Shown piece by piece: positions 1 through 6,651 of a DNA stretch of 6,918 nt. Position 1 is the first letter of the stretch; each line of letters begins with the position of its first letter. The position numbers were made by a program, and so were the translations under genes. The notes under the pieces were generated by a model. The model saw only the letters and a list, made by a program, of their open reading frames with translations. It was not told the DNA's origin and searched no databases. The stretch comes from an uncultured Eubacteriales bacterium (GTDB lineage: Bacteria; Bacillota; Clostridia; Christensenellales; QALW01). The DNA lies in contig URYI01000107.1 in the NCBI GenBank assembly GCA_900552055.1, positions 1 to 6,918 on the forward strand, written 5' to 3'.

Positions 1-81
1 ACTGAACGTACACCCATTGACGATGACGCAGAAAATGCCGGAATCAGACCGCTGGAGGCGTGTATCCCCTTGCCAATTTAG
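1..81 (+). CDS. Possible C-terminal end of an unidentified upstream gene (partial)
   Basis: The frame beginning at base 1 stays open for 26 codons, ending ...IRPLEACIPLPI before a TAG at 79-81. The segment is acidic in the middle (IDDDAEN) and has no motif I recognise. It is shown only because it enters from the window edge and stops about 95 bases before the MATE start, as a preceding rightward gene would. A stretch this short could be open by chance, and no Shine-Dalgarno or terminator supports it. The function is unknown. Confidence 0.25.
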   Translation, partial: TERTPIDDDAENAGIRPLEACIPLPI

Positions 82-176
82 GGTATTCTAACACAAATTA
101 CGACCTGCTGCGTCAGAGGCTCCAGTTTAATCCCCTTTGGTGCCTTGGAGTACAGCGGAAAGGAATGGTCATATTA

Positions 177-1499
177 ATGACGAAATCTGTTTTTAAGGAG
201 TTTGCCAAGTATTCTTCCCTGAATGTTTTAGGAATGCTTGGCCTGTCCTGCTATATACTGGCGGATACCTTTTTTGTTTCAAAGGGGCTGGGCGCAAACG
301 GTTTGGCGGCGCTGAATCTGGCCATTCCCGTTTACAGCTTTATTCATGGCAGCGGCCTTATGGCTGGTATAGGCGGCGGGACTAAATATGCCATACAAAA
401 GAGCCAGAACAATTATGAGGCTGCTAATCGGGCGTTTTCCCATGCTGTTTATATATGCTGTGCCCTAGCGCTGCTTTTTGTAGCCATAGGCCTGTTTTTT
501 TCAGACGCTTTAGCTGCTTTTTTAGGAGCGGAAGGGCAAATATATGATATGTCCAGAACTTATCTGAAAGTTATACTTCTTTTTGCTCCGGCATTTCTTT
601 TTAATAACCTGCTGCTGTGCTTTGTCCGCAACGACGGCTCCCCTCAGCTGGCAATGGCGGCCATGATAACGGGGAGTCTTTCCAACGTGGTATTAGACTG
701 GCTGTTTATGTTCCCATTCGGCATGGGTATTTTCGGAGCCGTGCTGGCTACCGGCCTGGCGCCCATTATCAGCATGACGCTGCTTTCAGTTCATTTTATT
801 AGAAGAAGGAACGGGTTTAAACTGATAAAATGCCGGCCGGATATGCGCCTTACCCTTTCTATTTTGTCGGGCGGCGTTCCCTCATTAGTGACTGAATGGT
901 CCTCCGGCATTGTTATGATAGTCTTTAATTCCATAATACTGCGGCTGGAAGGGAATATCGGCGTGGCGGCTTACGGGGTCATAGCTAATCTGTCGCTGGT
1001 TGTCATTGCGATTTATACGGGTATCGCACAGGGTATCCAGCCTTTGATAAGCAATGGATACGGAACGGGCGATTACCGTAAAATTAAAGAGGTTCTACAG
1101 TATGCGATGCTGGCAATGCTGCTTGTTTCGGCGGCTGTATATGCATGCGTATTTTTCGCGGCTTCGGGTATTGCGGGGATTTTTAACAGCGAGGGCAGCG
1201 CGCTTTTGCAGACCTTAGCCGCCCAGGGAATGAAATTGTATTTTATTGCCTGTCCGTTTGCGGGCTTTAATGTCATTATTTCCATGTATTTTACCTCATC
1301 TGAACGCGCGCGGCCCGCTCATATAATCTCTTTGCTGCGCGGTTTTATAATAATAATACCCGCGGCCTTTATACTCTCAAGGCTTGCCGGCCTCATGGGA
1401 GTATGGTGCGCTTTTCCTCTGACCGAGGCGGTTGTGGCGGCTCTGGGCGCAGCGTTTTATATTGCGGCGCAGCGCAGGCGGACGGTCGGCCGTATTTAA
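177..1499 (+). CDS. MATE family multidrug/cation antiporter
   Basis: This is a polytopic inner-membrane exporter of the MATE (MatE) superfamily, 440 residues, the usual length. Members exchange H+ or Na+ for drugs or metabolites; the substrate here cannot be read from sequence. It shows about 12 hydrophobic segments in two homologous halves. Family-like stretches include SLNVLGMLGLSCYILADTFF near the N-terminus, RNDGSPQLAM followed by GSLSNVVLDWLFMFP in the first half, and GIAQGIQPLISNGYGTGD in the second half. The C-terminus is basic (AQRRRTVGRI). The frame is open back to a GTG at 60, but those extra residues do not look like the family. I chose the ATG at 177 because MTKSVFKEFAKY fits the family N-terminus; AAAGGA lies 12 bases upstream. 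The ATG at 165 is the alternative, adding four residues. No linked regulator is visible. The family call is secure, the substrate and subfamily are not. Confidence 0.93.
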   Translation: MTKSVFKEFAKYSSLNVLGMLGLSCYILADTFFVSKGLGANGLAALNLAIPVYSFIHGSGLMAGIGGGTKYAIQKSQNNYEAANRAFSHAVYICCALALLFVAIGLFFSDALAAFLGAEGQIYDMSRTYLKVILLFAPAFLFNNLLLCFVRNDGSPQLAMAAMITGSLSNVVLDWLFMFPFGMGIFGAVLATGLAPIISMTLLSVHFIRRRNGFKLIKCRPDMRLTLSILSGGVPSLVTEWSSGIVMIVFNSIILRLEGNIGVAAYGVIANLSLVVIAIYTGIAQGIQPLISNGYGTGDYRKIKEVLQYAMLAMLLVSAAVYACVFFAASGIAGIFNSEGSALLQTLAAQGMKLYFIACPFAGFNVIISMYFTSSERARPAHIISLLRGFIIIIPAAFILSRLAGLMGVWCAFPLTEAVVAALGAAFYIAAQRRRTVGRI

Positions 1500-1535
1500 C
1501 CGCATTTGCCTAAAAAATTAAGGCGGTTCCCTTTT
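1498..1535 (+). terminator. Weak hairpin at the MATE stop codon, possible terminator
   Basis: AACCGC (1498-1503) can pair with GCGGTT (1523-1528), and CCCTTTTC follows. The left arm includes the last two bases of the TAA stop. An alternative inner pairing of GCCT (1508-1511) with AGGC (1521-1524) competes for the same bases. The stem is only 6 bp with a 19-base loop and a short T run, so this is at best an inefficient terminator. The hairpin at 1657-1688 probably does most of the work. Confidence 0.3.
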
Positions 1536-1820
1536 CATATTGAGTTGCATAGGGGGTAATAGCGGATGGCGCTGCGCGCCGGGGCCGCAAGCCGGAGTTC
1601 CTTTCTCAGCTGAATTAGGGGGCCAAAGCGGGGAACCCGGATATAGGGAAATAAAAACGAGCAGACATAGGATTTTATGTCTGCTCGTCTGTTTCTGTTT
1701 TGTTTTACGCCTGTTTAGGGCGCAGGCCGGGCGGGCCGGGAAGCACGCCCAAAATAAACTAATTAATTGTTGGCGGCGCTAATGCCGGCTGGAAAGCCGC
1801 GTGCTTAAAAATAAGTTTGG
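1500..1820. other. Gene-free convergent intergenic region with a GC-rich patch
   Basis: This 321-base stretch lies between the stops of two convergent genes. No reading frame in it has a ribosome binding site or a recognisable product. It holds the weak hairpin at the MATE stop and a GC-rich patch at about 1560-1645. That patch includes a compact hairpin GGCGC-TGC-GCGCC (1568-1580) and two GGGGCC runs. The strong terminator at 1657-1688 follows, then a second GC-rich part at about 1710-1800. On the minus strand, close to the LamG stop, CGGCT-TTCC-AGCCG can fold. I recognise no riboswitch, tRNA or known small RNA here. Confidence 0.6.
1651..1700. terminator. Strong intrinsic terminator, probably bidirectional
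   Basis: A perfect 13-bp stem pairs ACGAGCAGACATA (1657-1669) with TATGTCTGCTCGT (1676-1688), closed by a 6-base loop GGATTT. Read on the minus strand, the stem is followed directly by TTTTTAT, a classic U-tract, so it should end transcription of the LamG gene, whose stop lies about 130 bases before it. Read on the plus strand, the tail is T-rich but interrupted (CTGTTTCTGTTTTGTTTT). It could also stop transcription leaving the MATE gene. Confidence 0.88.
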
Positions 1821-2831
1821 TTATTTCTTTTTCTTCTTAAACACTACGAATAGAACTATCGCCAGAACTACGGCCACAACCAATACAATCCACAGCCAGG
1901 TCATTGAACCCGAACTTTCCTCAGGAGAGGGAGAAGAAGTGGCTTGGGCGGCTTGGGTGGCTCTGGCCGTGCTGGAAGCCTGGGTGTTATTAGACGCGGT
2001 AGCGGCTGAGGTAGGTTCGTCATCTGCGGTAGCTGTGGGTGTAGCCGTCGGCTCAGGCCGGGGAGTGGGTTCGGGAACAACGTCCACATTCTCTACCTGG
2101 GCGGTCAGCTCTCTTACTTCGTCCTGCGTCAGGGCGCGGTCATACAGACGGAATTCATCCAGCATGCCGTTGAAGTAGCGCTGTGAGTCAGCTTTATAGG
2201 AACCAATTTCAATATTGCCCTTGAACAGATTGGCGTCTACTGAATCGGCGACGTCCTCGCCTACCAGCGTACCATTAACATACAGGCAGCGCGTTTTGGT
2301 TTCGCCGTCCATAGTCAGCGCAACATGGAACCATTTGCCTGCCATGCTGGGCGTATCCGCCCAGTCCAGCGCATCCTCGCGCGTATGGGTATATTCCTCA
2401 TCCAGGTAATCCGCGTTTTTCCATGACGCCATAGAGCCGCGCAGTATACCGTCGGTAATATGCATATGTACCGCCGAATTATCCCATATCGAGGAGCCGA
2501 CTATGGCGTAGGGTATCGCGTCGTCTGTCGGTATGTCTTCCGCATTGACCCAGATGGAAATGGTAAAGCTGGGCATGCCTTCGGCCAGAGTAAACTCAAT
2601 GCTTGAATCCATCCCGTTAAATACTGCCGCATTCCCAACTGCGCCTTCAGCGTATGTAACATTAGAAGCAGTACCGTCCGCCTCTGCAGATCCCCCGTTT
2701 GCAACCGTTTCCGAGTCGTCGTCAAAGCTGTAGTAGACAATCAACCCCTCTTCGGTGGGCGCCGCCGTTCCGATTGCCGTCATACCCAGCATCAGAACAA
2801 GCGCCAGCAAAACTGTTAGCATTTTTTTCAT
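1821..2831 (-). CDS. Secreted, membrane-anchored LamG (concanavalin A-like) domain protein
   Basis: This 336-residue protein has a clear surface layout. Residues 1-24 are a Sec signal peptide (MKKMLTVLLALVLMLGM, cleavage likely near TAA before P25). Residues 28-240 form a LamG/ConA-like jelly-roll domain. Typical cues are LIVYYSFDDDSETVANG, GNAAVFNG, FTISIWVNA, GKWFHVALTMDG, LYVNGTLVG and FNGMLDEFRLYDRALTQDEV. Residues 247-309 are a Pro/Thr/Ser/Ala-rich linker (PEPTPRPEPTATPTATAD). Residues 311-331 are a membrane helix ending in five lysines. There is no LPXTG motif, so it is probably held by the helix with the LamG domain outside. LamG domains generally bind glycans or proteins; no catalytic domain accompanies it, so a binding or adhesion role is inferred and the ligand is unknown. 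The ATG has AAGGAG seven bases upstream (2839-2844). It appears to be transcribed alone, from the promoter at 2868-2896 to the terminator at 1657-1688. Confidence 0.88.
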   Translation of the reverse strand: MKKMLTVLLALVLMLGMTAIGTAAPTEEGLIVYYSFDDDSETVANGGSAEADGTASNVTYAEGAVGNAAVFNGMDSSIEFTLAEGMPSFTISIWVNAEDIPTDDAIPYAIVGSSIWDNSAVHMHITDGILRGSMASWKNADYLDEEYTHTREDALDWADTPSMAGKWFHVALTMDGETKTRCLYVNGTLVGEDVADSVDANLFKGNIEIGSYKADSQRYFNGMLDEFRLYDRALTQDEVRELTAQVENVDVVPEPTPRPEPTATPTATADDEPTSAATASNNTQASSTARATQAAQATSSPSPEESSGSMTWLWIVLVVAVVLAIVLFVVFKKKKK

Positions 2832-2867
2832 ACAATCACTCCTTTTAATATATTGTTTATAATTTAG

Positions 2868-2896
2868 ATTATAACAGAACGTATTTTCAATTTCAA
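2868..2896 (-). promoter_or_regulatory. Sigma-A-type promoter with extended -10 for the LamG gene
   Basis: On the minus strand, TTGAAA (2891-2896) is followed by exactly 17 bases and TATAAT (2868-2873). The bases just before the -10 read TGT, giving an extended -10 (TGTTATAAT). The predicted start of transcription near 2861 leaves a leader of about 30 bases with a good ribosome binding site. Nothing resembling an operator palindrome is evident, so fairly strong vegetative expression is inferred. Confidence 0.82.
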
Positions 2897-3114
2897 TAGC
2901 TATTTATGTTTATTTTTAACTTTTATATTTTGGGGCTTCTATATTGCGGCTTTGTTGCTCTTTCTGGCTGGTCTCCCCTTCAAGCGCGCTCTCAAGCTTG
3001 CTATATTATTGTGGCCTTGTTACCCTTTCAGACTGTCAATAATAAATATTATGCTGATAAAAACTGCGATATAATAGAAACGGTGTTTTAAATGGGAAAG
3101 GCGCGTTACTGTAT
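2897..3114. other. Intergenic region with an imperfect direct repeat, no gene recognised
   Basis: Together with the terminator and plsY tail that follow, this is a gap of about 300 bases between two minus-strand transcription units. It is AT-rich at both ends. In the middle, CTATATT followed by a GCGGCTTTGTTGCTCTTTC stretch (2939-2974) recurs as CTATATTATT followed by GTGGCCTTGTTACCCTTTC (3001-3037). The differences are mostly transitions. Between the copies lies CAAGC-N10-GCTTG (2981-3000). A plus-strand frame at 2906-3091 has neither a ribosome binding site nor family features, so I do not call a gene. Confidence 0.5.
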
Positions 3115-3152
3115 AAAAAAGAAAAACGGAACAGCTATTTTAGCGTTCCGTT
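3115..3152 (-). terminator. Intrinsic terminator closing the DUF512-der-plsY operon
   Basis: AACGGAAC (3125-3132) pairs with GTTCCGTT (3145-3152) over 8 bp. The stem continues, after a single bulged A at 3133, with GCTA pairing with TAGC around a short T loop. Read on the minus strand, the stem runs into TTTTTCTTTTTT (3126-3115), an excellent U-tract. It sits about 45 bases past the plsY stop, which makes plsY the last gene of the operon. Confidence 0.9.
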
Positions 3153-3196
3153 GGTTAAGCCTGAAACGGCTGCAATATTTTACTGAGTAAATTAAT

Positions 3197-3826
3197 TTAT
3201 CTTAACTGGCGCCTTCTGGTTTTATTGCCGTTAAGGGAGGTCATCTTGCTTTCAGTGCCCGAAAGCAGTCTCTTAATATTGGGCAGATGGGAAATAACTA
3301 TCTGGACGAAAGCCACCCAGGCAAAGACTATTGTGGGGGCGTCCCCGTTGGCAAAGATGGTATAGCATATGGCCGCGATAAGTATGCCTACTATGGAGAC
3401 AATGGAATATATTTTGATAATAAGGTTTGCCAGAATGCCCAGCACCAAAAGGATTATTCCAAGCACCGGATTAAGCACCATAAGCACGCCGCAGATGGCG
3501 GCTACTCCCTTGCCGCCTTTAAAATCCATATAGAAGGGAAAGGTATGGCCCAGAACTGCGGCATATCCTCCGACGGCAATACCCCAGCGGCTGCCCATTA
3601 TCAGCCAGCCCAGCAGTGCGGCGGCCGCGGCCTTGAGCATATCCAGCAGGAGGGTAGGGGCGGCATATTTTATGCCCATTGTGCGCAGCATGTTGGTGGT
3701 GCCCGCGTTCCCGCTTCCGTATTGGCGTATGTCTATATGGCCGAATTTCTTTCCTATAAGATAGGCAGCTGAAATACAGCCCAAGAGATAGCCTAAGATA
3801 ATGGTCAGTATTACTTTGAAAAACAT
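3197..3826 (-). CDS. plsY: Glycerol-3-phosphate acyltransferase PlsY
   Basis: PlsY transfers an acyl group from acyl-phosphate to position 1 of glycerol-3-phosphate, giving lysophosphatidic acid, the first committed step of phospholipid synthesis in most Gram-positives. It is an integral membrane enzyme. At 209 residues it has normal length and several hydrophobic segments. The three conserved cytoplasmic loops are present: GSGNAGTTNMLRTMG (37-51), GHTFPFYMDFKGGKG (93-107) and SHLPNIKRLLSGTES (179-193). In the third loop a leucine follows the conserved histidine where a basic residue is often found (HRxNI-type). The tail is basic (NKTRRRQLR). The ATG lies 6 bases after the der stop. Its ribosome binding site AGGAG (3836-3840) lies within the last codons of der, nine bases from the start, so translation of the two genes is probably coupled. 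The partner PlsX and the gene gpsA are not in this window. Confidence 0.96.
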   Translation of the reverse strand: MFFKVILTIILGYLLGCISAAYLIGKKFGHIDIRQYGSGNAGTTNMLRTMGIKYAAPTLLLDMLKAAAAALLGWLIMGSRWGIAVGGYAAVLGHTFPFYMDFKGGKGVAAICGVLMVLNPVLGIILLVLGILANLIIKIYSIVSIVGILIAAICYTIFANGDAPTIVFAWVAFVQIVISHLPNIKRLLSGTESKMTSLNGNKTRRRQLR

Positions 3827-3832
3827 AAAAAT

Positions 3833-5149
3833 CTACTCCTCTCCGTCTCGCTCGCGCAGTATTATTTTTATGGGTGTCCCTTTAAAGCCGAAAGCTTTCC
3901 TGAAGCAGTTTTCCAGATATCTCTCATAAGAGAAATGCATAAGCTGAGTCTGGTTCACAAAGATTATAAAGGTAGGGGGCGCAACAGCCACCTGGGTGCA
4001 GTAAAATATTTTAAGGCGCCTGCCTCCGGTTGACGGGGGCTGGTTAACGGCCATTGCGTCGTTAAGCACGTCGTTTAATACGCCCGTTTGTATCCTGCGT
4101 ACTGATTGGGCGTGCGCTTCCAGCACGGCGGGGAGCACGCGCTGCAGTCGCTGGCCCGTCTTAGCCGAAATAAACTGCACGTCCACATAATCCATAAACG
4201 CCAAATCGCTGTAAAGCTGTTTTTTAAATTTTTCGCTGGTTTTAGTGTCCTTTTCTATTATATCCCATTTATTGACCAGCACCACCGACGCCTTGCCCTG
4301 CTCGTGGACATAACCTGCGATTTTGACGTCCTGCTCGGTAATGCCGGCGGAGGCGTCTATAAGGATCAGGGCTACGTCGCATCTTCTGATTGCGCCCAGC
4401 GAGCGCAGGACGCTGTAGCGCTCTATGCTGCCGTCCTCTATACTGCGCTTGCGCCGTATTCCGGCAGTATCTATTATGGTAAGGGGCTGCCCGCTGAATT
4501 CAAATTTTGTATCCAGCGCGTCGCGGGTAGTGCCGGGAATATCGCTTACTATGCTTCTTTCCTCGTTGAGCAGCTTGTTTACAAGAGAGCTTTTGCCGGC
4601 GTTGGGTTTTCCTACCACCGCAATGGAAATTCCGTTGTCCTTTTGAGGCTCTCCTTTAGGCAAACGGGCAGTTATTTCATCCAGCAAATCTCCCAGGCCC
4701 AGCCCCTGTTCGGCGCTTATGGCGATAGGTTCGCCCAGGCCCAGATCATAGAAATCATACAGGGAATCCTGCTGCTTTGGGCTGTCCACCTTATTTACCA
4801 CTAATAAAATATTATTATGCCGCCTGCGGAGATATTGAGCCACGTCCCGGTCATCCGCCGTAAGCCCCTCCCGCGCGTCGGTGAAAAATAATATTACGTC
4901 CGCCGTATCCACCGCCAGTTCGGCCTGGCGCCGCATATGGCTGAAAAATTCATCGTCGCTGTCCAATTCTATGCCGCCCGTATCTATGAGGGTAAAAGTA
5001 TTGCCCAGCCATTCCACGTCGGCGTAAAGCCGGTCCCTGGTCACGCCGGGGGTATCTTCAACTATGGAAAGCCTGCGGCCCGCCATTCTGTTGAAAAAGG
5101 TGGATTTGCCTACATTGGGGCGGCCCACTACCGCTACAAGTCCGTTCAT
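3833..5149 (-). CDS. der: Ribosome-assembly GTPase Der (EngA), two tandem G domains
   Basis: Der is a GTPase needed for maturation of the 50S ribosomal subunit. Its 438 residues match the family length. G domain 1 has GRPNVGKST (9-17), switch threonine in DTPGVTRD (32-39), DTGG (56-59), NKVD (119-122) and SAE (145-147). G domain 2 has GKPNAGKSS (180-188), DIPGTTRD (203-210), DTAG (227-230), NKWD (293-296) and SAK (328-330). A KH-like RNA-binding domain fills about 352-437 (NQPPSTGGRRLKIFYCTQ, then GTPIKIILRER). All G-motif residues look intact. The ATG at 5149 gives the standard start MNGLVAVVGRPNVGKS. The upstream Shine-Dalgarno is weak (CAGAG seven bases away, GGAAAG about 13). A hairpin at 5166-5190 sits just before it. 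It is the middle gene of the operon, 176 bases after the DUF512 stop and 6 bases before plsY. Confidence 0.98.
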   Translation of the reverse strand: MNGLVAVVGRPNVGKSTFFNRMAGRRLSIVEDTPGVTRDRLYADVEWLGNTFTLIDTGGIELDSDDEFFSHMRRQAELAVDTADVILFFTDAREGLTADDRDVAQYLRRRHNNILLVVNKVDSPKQQDSLYDFYDLGLGEPIAISAEQGLGLGDLLDEITARLPKGEPQKDNGISIAVVGKPNAGKSSLVNKLLNEERSIVSDIPGTTRDALDTKFEFSGQPLTIIDTAGIRRKRSIEDGSIERYSVLRSLGAIRRCDVALILIDASAGITEQDVKIAGYVHEQGKASVVLVNKWDIIEKDTKTSEKFKKQLYSDLAFMDYVDVQFISAKTGQRLQRVLPAVLEAHAQSVRRIQTGVLNDVLNDAMAVNQPPSTGGRRLKIFYCTQVAVAPPTFIIFVNQTQLMHFSYERYLENCFRKAFGFKGTPIKIILRERDGEE

Positions 5150-5325
5150 TCAATCTCTGCTTTCCGCCGCAAAGCTCTATGCACTGCGGCTTTTGTATTA
5201 TCAAAAAGTGTTTATATTTATCCGTACGCTGCTGAAATTCCGCCGGGGCTTTTCTGCTTGTTTATTTTATATGCCGCTCTGTTGAAGGCCATTTCTAAAA
5301 AACGAAATTCCGCGGCTGTCCGGTT
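5150..5325 (-). other. 176-base operon gap upstream of der with repeats and a hairpin
   Basis: This gap is long for neighbouring genes of one operon; the der-plsY gap is 6 bases. On the minus strand it carries two ordered pairs of 10-mers. GCATATAAAA (5333-5324, overlapping the DUF512 stop) is followed by GCGGAATTTC (5313-5304), and both recur at 5274-5265 and 5243-5234. Nearer der is TGATAATAC (5203-5195), which resembles an extended -10 but has no good -35. The 25-base hairpin at 5166-5190 comes next. I see no convincing gene: a 24-codon frame at 5218-5292 lacks a ribosome binding site. Confidence 0.5.
5166..5190 (-). promoter_or_regulatory. Leader hairpin just upstream of der
   Basis: On the minus strand GCCGCA (5190-5185) can pair with TGCGGC (5171-5166), leaving a 13-base loop. 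It ends 16 bases before the der ATG, directly before GGAAAGCAGAG, the only purine-rich stretch available as a ribosome binding site. There is no U-tract after it, so it is not an intrinsic terminator. An effect on der translation or on mRNA processing is inferred only. Confidence 0.4.
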
Positions 5326-6651
5326 TTATATGCTGTCCTCATCCAGTCCCAGCACAGCAAGCGCAAACGCCGCGCCGTCGTTCTCGGTGGGGGTTATTTT
5401 ATGGTTGATCCAGTTGGATACGTCCTTAACTGTAAGGTCGTCCAAAAAATGCTGCTCATCGTCCTTTTCCCGGAGCATGCTTCTGGATATGAGCAGCTCG
5501 TCCCCCAGGGGCTGCCCGTCAAGCTGCACGGCTATATCCCTTCCGGTTATCAATCCGGTCACAGTGACGCTTTCTCCGAAGAAATGGTTGTGTATGGGGT
5601 AGATATAGACATCCAGATTGTAATATTTTTCCTTCAGCATATCGCACAGCTTTTTTATAAAAGGCGCGACGGACACTCCGCAGGCGATGGAAACCTTCCT
5701 GTCAATTATCCAAGGAGGGAGGGCGGGCAGTATTTCGGTCAGTTCCCGCTCAAATTTAGCCAGCATGCCTACGCCGTTTTCAATCTGGCAGAAGCCCTCG
5801 TAAGTTTCATAGGCGGGCAGCTCGCGGTTGGCCGTCATATACATTTCGTCCGAGGCGAATATAAAGCGGGTGCCCTTCATCTCAAGGCATTTTTCCTGCC
5901 AGCGTTCCACTTCGTCTATTATGTAATTGGCGTTCTGCTCGTTTACCCTGTGTAATTTATAAAGGCCGCGGCGGTGATAGGTGAGGCCCACGGGCACTAC
6001 CGCCAGGCTGCGGCAGTGAGGATATAAAACCAGCAAATCTTCAAAGGTCTTTCTGAGCTGGAAGCCATCGTTAAGCCCTGGGCAAAGCACTATCTGAGCA
6101 TGAAAATCTATTCCGTTCCGGGCAAAGCGCTCTAGGATGGGCATTAAATCGCCCGCCTTGGGATTATTCAGCATTTTGCGGCGAAGTTCAGCGTCAGTGG
6201 TATGTACGGAAATGTAAAGCGGGCTGACTTTTCTGCGGATAATGCGCTGAATGTCCTTTTCGGTCAGGTTGGTCAGGGTGATATAGTTGCCCATTATGAA
6301 GGACAGGCGCCAGTCGTCGTCTTTTACATACAGGCTGCTCCTAAGGTTGGGGGGGAGCTGATCCACAAAGCAGAACACGCATTTGTTCTGGCAGCGCCGG
6401 ATTTTGAGCAAATCATCCTTAAAGCACAGGCCTAAGAATTCATCCTCATCCTGTTCAATGTCGTAAATTATAGCCTCGCCGTCATCCTTTTGTATGGTAA
6501 CGCTGTATTTGTTCATGGAGGTAAAATATTTATAGTCAATGAGGTCTATAACCGGCTCGTCATTCAGGGCCAGCAGGCGGTCTCCTGGATTAATGCCTAG
6601 TTCTTCGGCAATAGAGCCCTGAAGAACCTCTGTAATTACATGGCCGGTCAA
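5326..6651 (-). CDS. DUF512 protein with N-terminal PDZ and radical-SAM-like Fe-S domain
   Basis: This conserved protein, 441 residues from the chosen start, belongs to the PDZ/radical-SAM-like/DUF512 family (TIGR03279-like). The family's role is not firmly established. A PDZ-like domain covers about 3-70 (HVITEVLQGSIAEELGINPGDRLLALNDEPV). A CxxxCxxC cluster follows (C87, C91 and C94 in RRCQNKCVFCFVDQLP), which should bind a 4Fe-4S cluster and S-adenosylmethionine. WRLSFIMGNYITLTN and YISVHTT lie in the radical-SAM-like core. DUF512 occupies the second half, with NGVGM (292-296) and VTVTGLITGRD (362-372). No ATG or GTG fits the N-terminus, and an in-frame TAA lies a few codons above the TTG at 6664-6666. 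I chose the TTG at 6649-6651 because GGGGGG lies seven bases upstream; the TTG at 6664-6666 would add five residues without a ribosome binding site. It is the first gene of the operon with der and plsY. Confidence 0.93.
   Translation of the reverse strand: MTGHVITEVLQGSIAEELGINPGDRLLALNDEPVIDLIDYKYFTSMNKYSVTIQKDDGEAIIYDIEQDEDEFLGLCFKDDLLKIRRCQNKCVFCFVDQLPPNLRSSLYVKDDDWRLSFIMGNYITLTNLTEKDIQRIIRRKVSPLYISVHTTDAELRRKMLNNPKAGDLMPILERFARNGIDFHAQIVLCPGLNDGFQLRKTFEDLLVLYPHCRSLAVVPVGLTYHRRGLYKLHRVNEQNANYIIDEVERWQEKCLEMKGTRFIFASDEMYMTANRELPAYETYEGFCQIENGVGMLAKFERELTEILPALPPWIIDRKVSIACGVSVAPFIKKLCDMLKEKYYNLDVYIYPIHNHFFGESVTVTGLITGRDIAVQLDGQPLGDELLISRSMLREKDDEQHFLDDLTVKDVSNWINHKITPTENDGAAFALAVLGLDEDSI

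Noticed and set aside
120..150. CTCCAG/TTGGAG hairpin before the MATE start
   Set aside because: It is a 5-6 bp stem with a loop of about 20 bases and no T-tract, too weak to call a terminator or riboswitch.
60..176. A 39-residue N-terminal extension of the MATE protein from a GTG at 60
   Set aside because: These residues do not look like MATE N-termini, and the downstream ATG gives the usual family start.
1608..1622. AGCTGAATTAGGGGG resembles AGCTGAATTGGGGGG on the minus strand near 6659-6673, suggesting a dispersed repeat
   Set aside because: A 15-base match with one mismatch is about what chance gives in a window of this size, and the flanks do not continue the similarity.
2100..2100. 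Sortase anchoring of the LamG protein
   Set aside because: No LPXTG-like motif precedes the C-terminal helix.
1801..2178. A 125-codon open frame on the plus strand opposite the LamG linker
   Set aside because: Its Val/Ala/Gly/Ser-rich product simply mirrors the low-complexity Pro/Thr linker on the other strand.
2906..3091. A 61-codon plus-strand frame in the plsY-LamG gap
   Set aside because: It lacks a Shine-Dalgarno, spans the direct repeat, and its composition resembles translated non-coding AT-rich DNA.
4106..4804. A 232-codon open frame on the plus strand inside der
   Set aside because: It is antisense to an intact Der with all G motifs, has no ribosome binding site or family features, and is the sort of shadow frame expected opposite a coding gene. 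The same applies to the frames at 3287-3772, 4937-5602 and 5401-5955.
5218..5292. A 24-codon minus-strand frame (MAFNRAAYKINKQKS...) between the DUF512 gene and der
   Set aside because: There is no ribosome binding site before its ATG, and so short a frame is easily open by chance.
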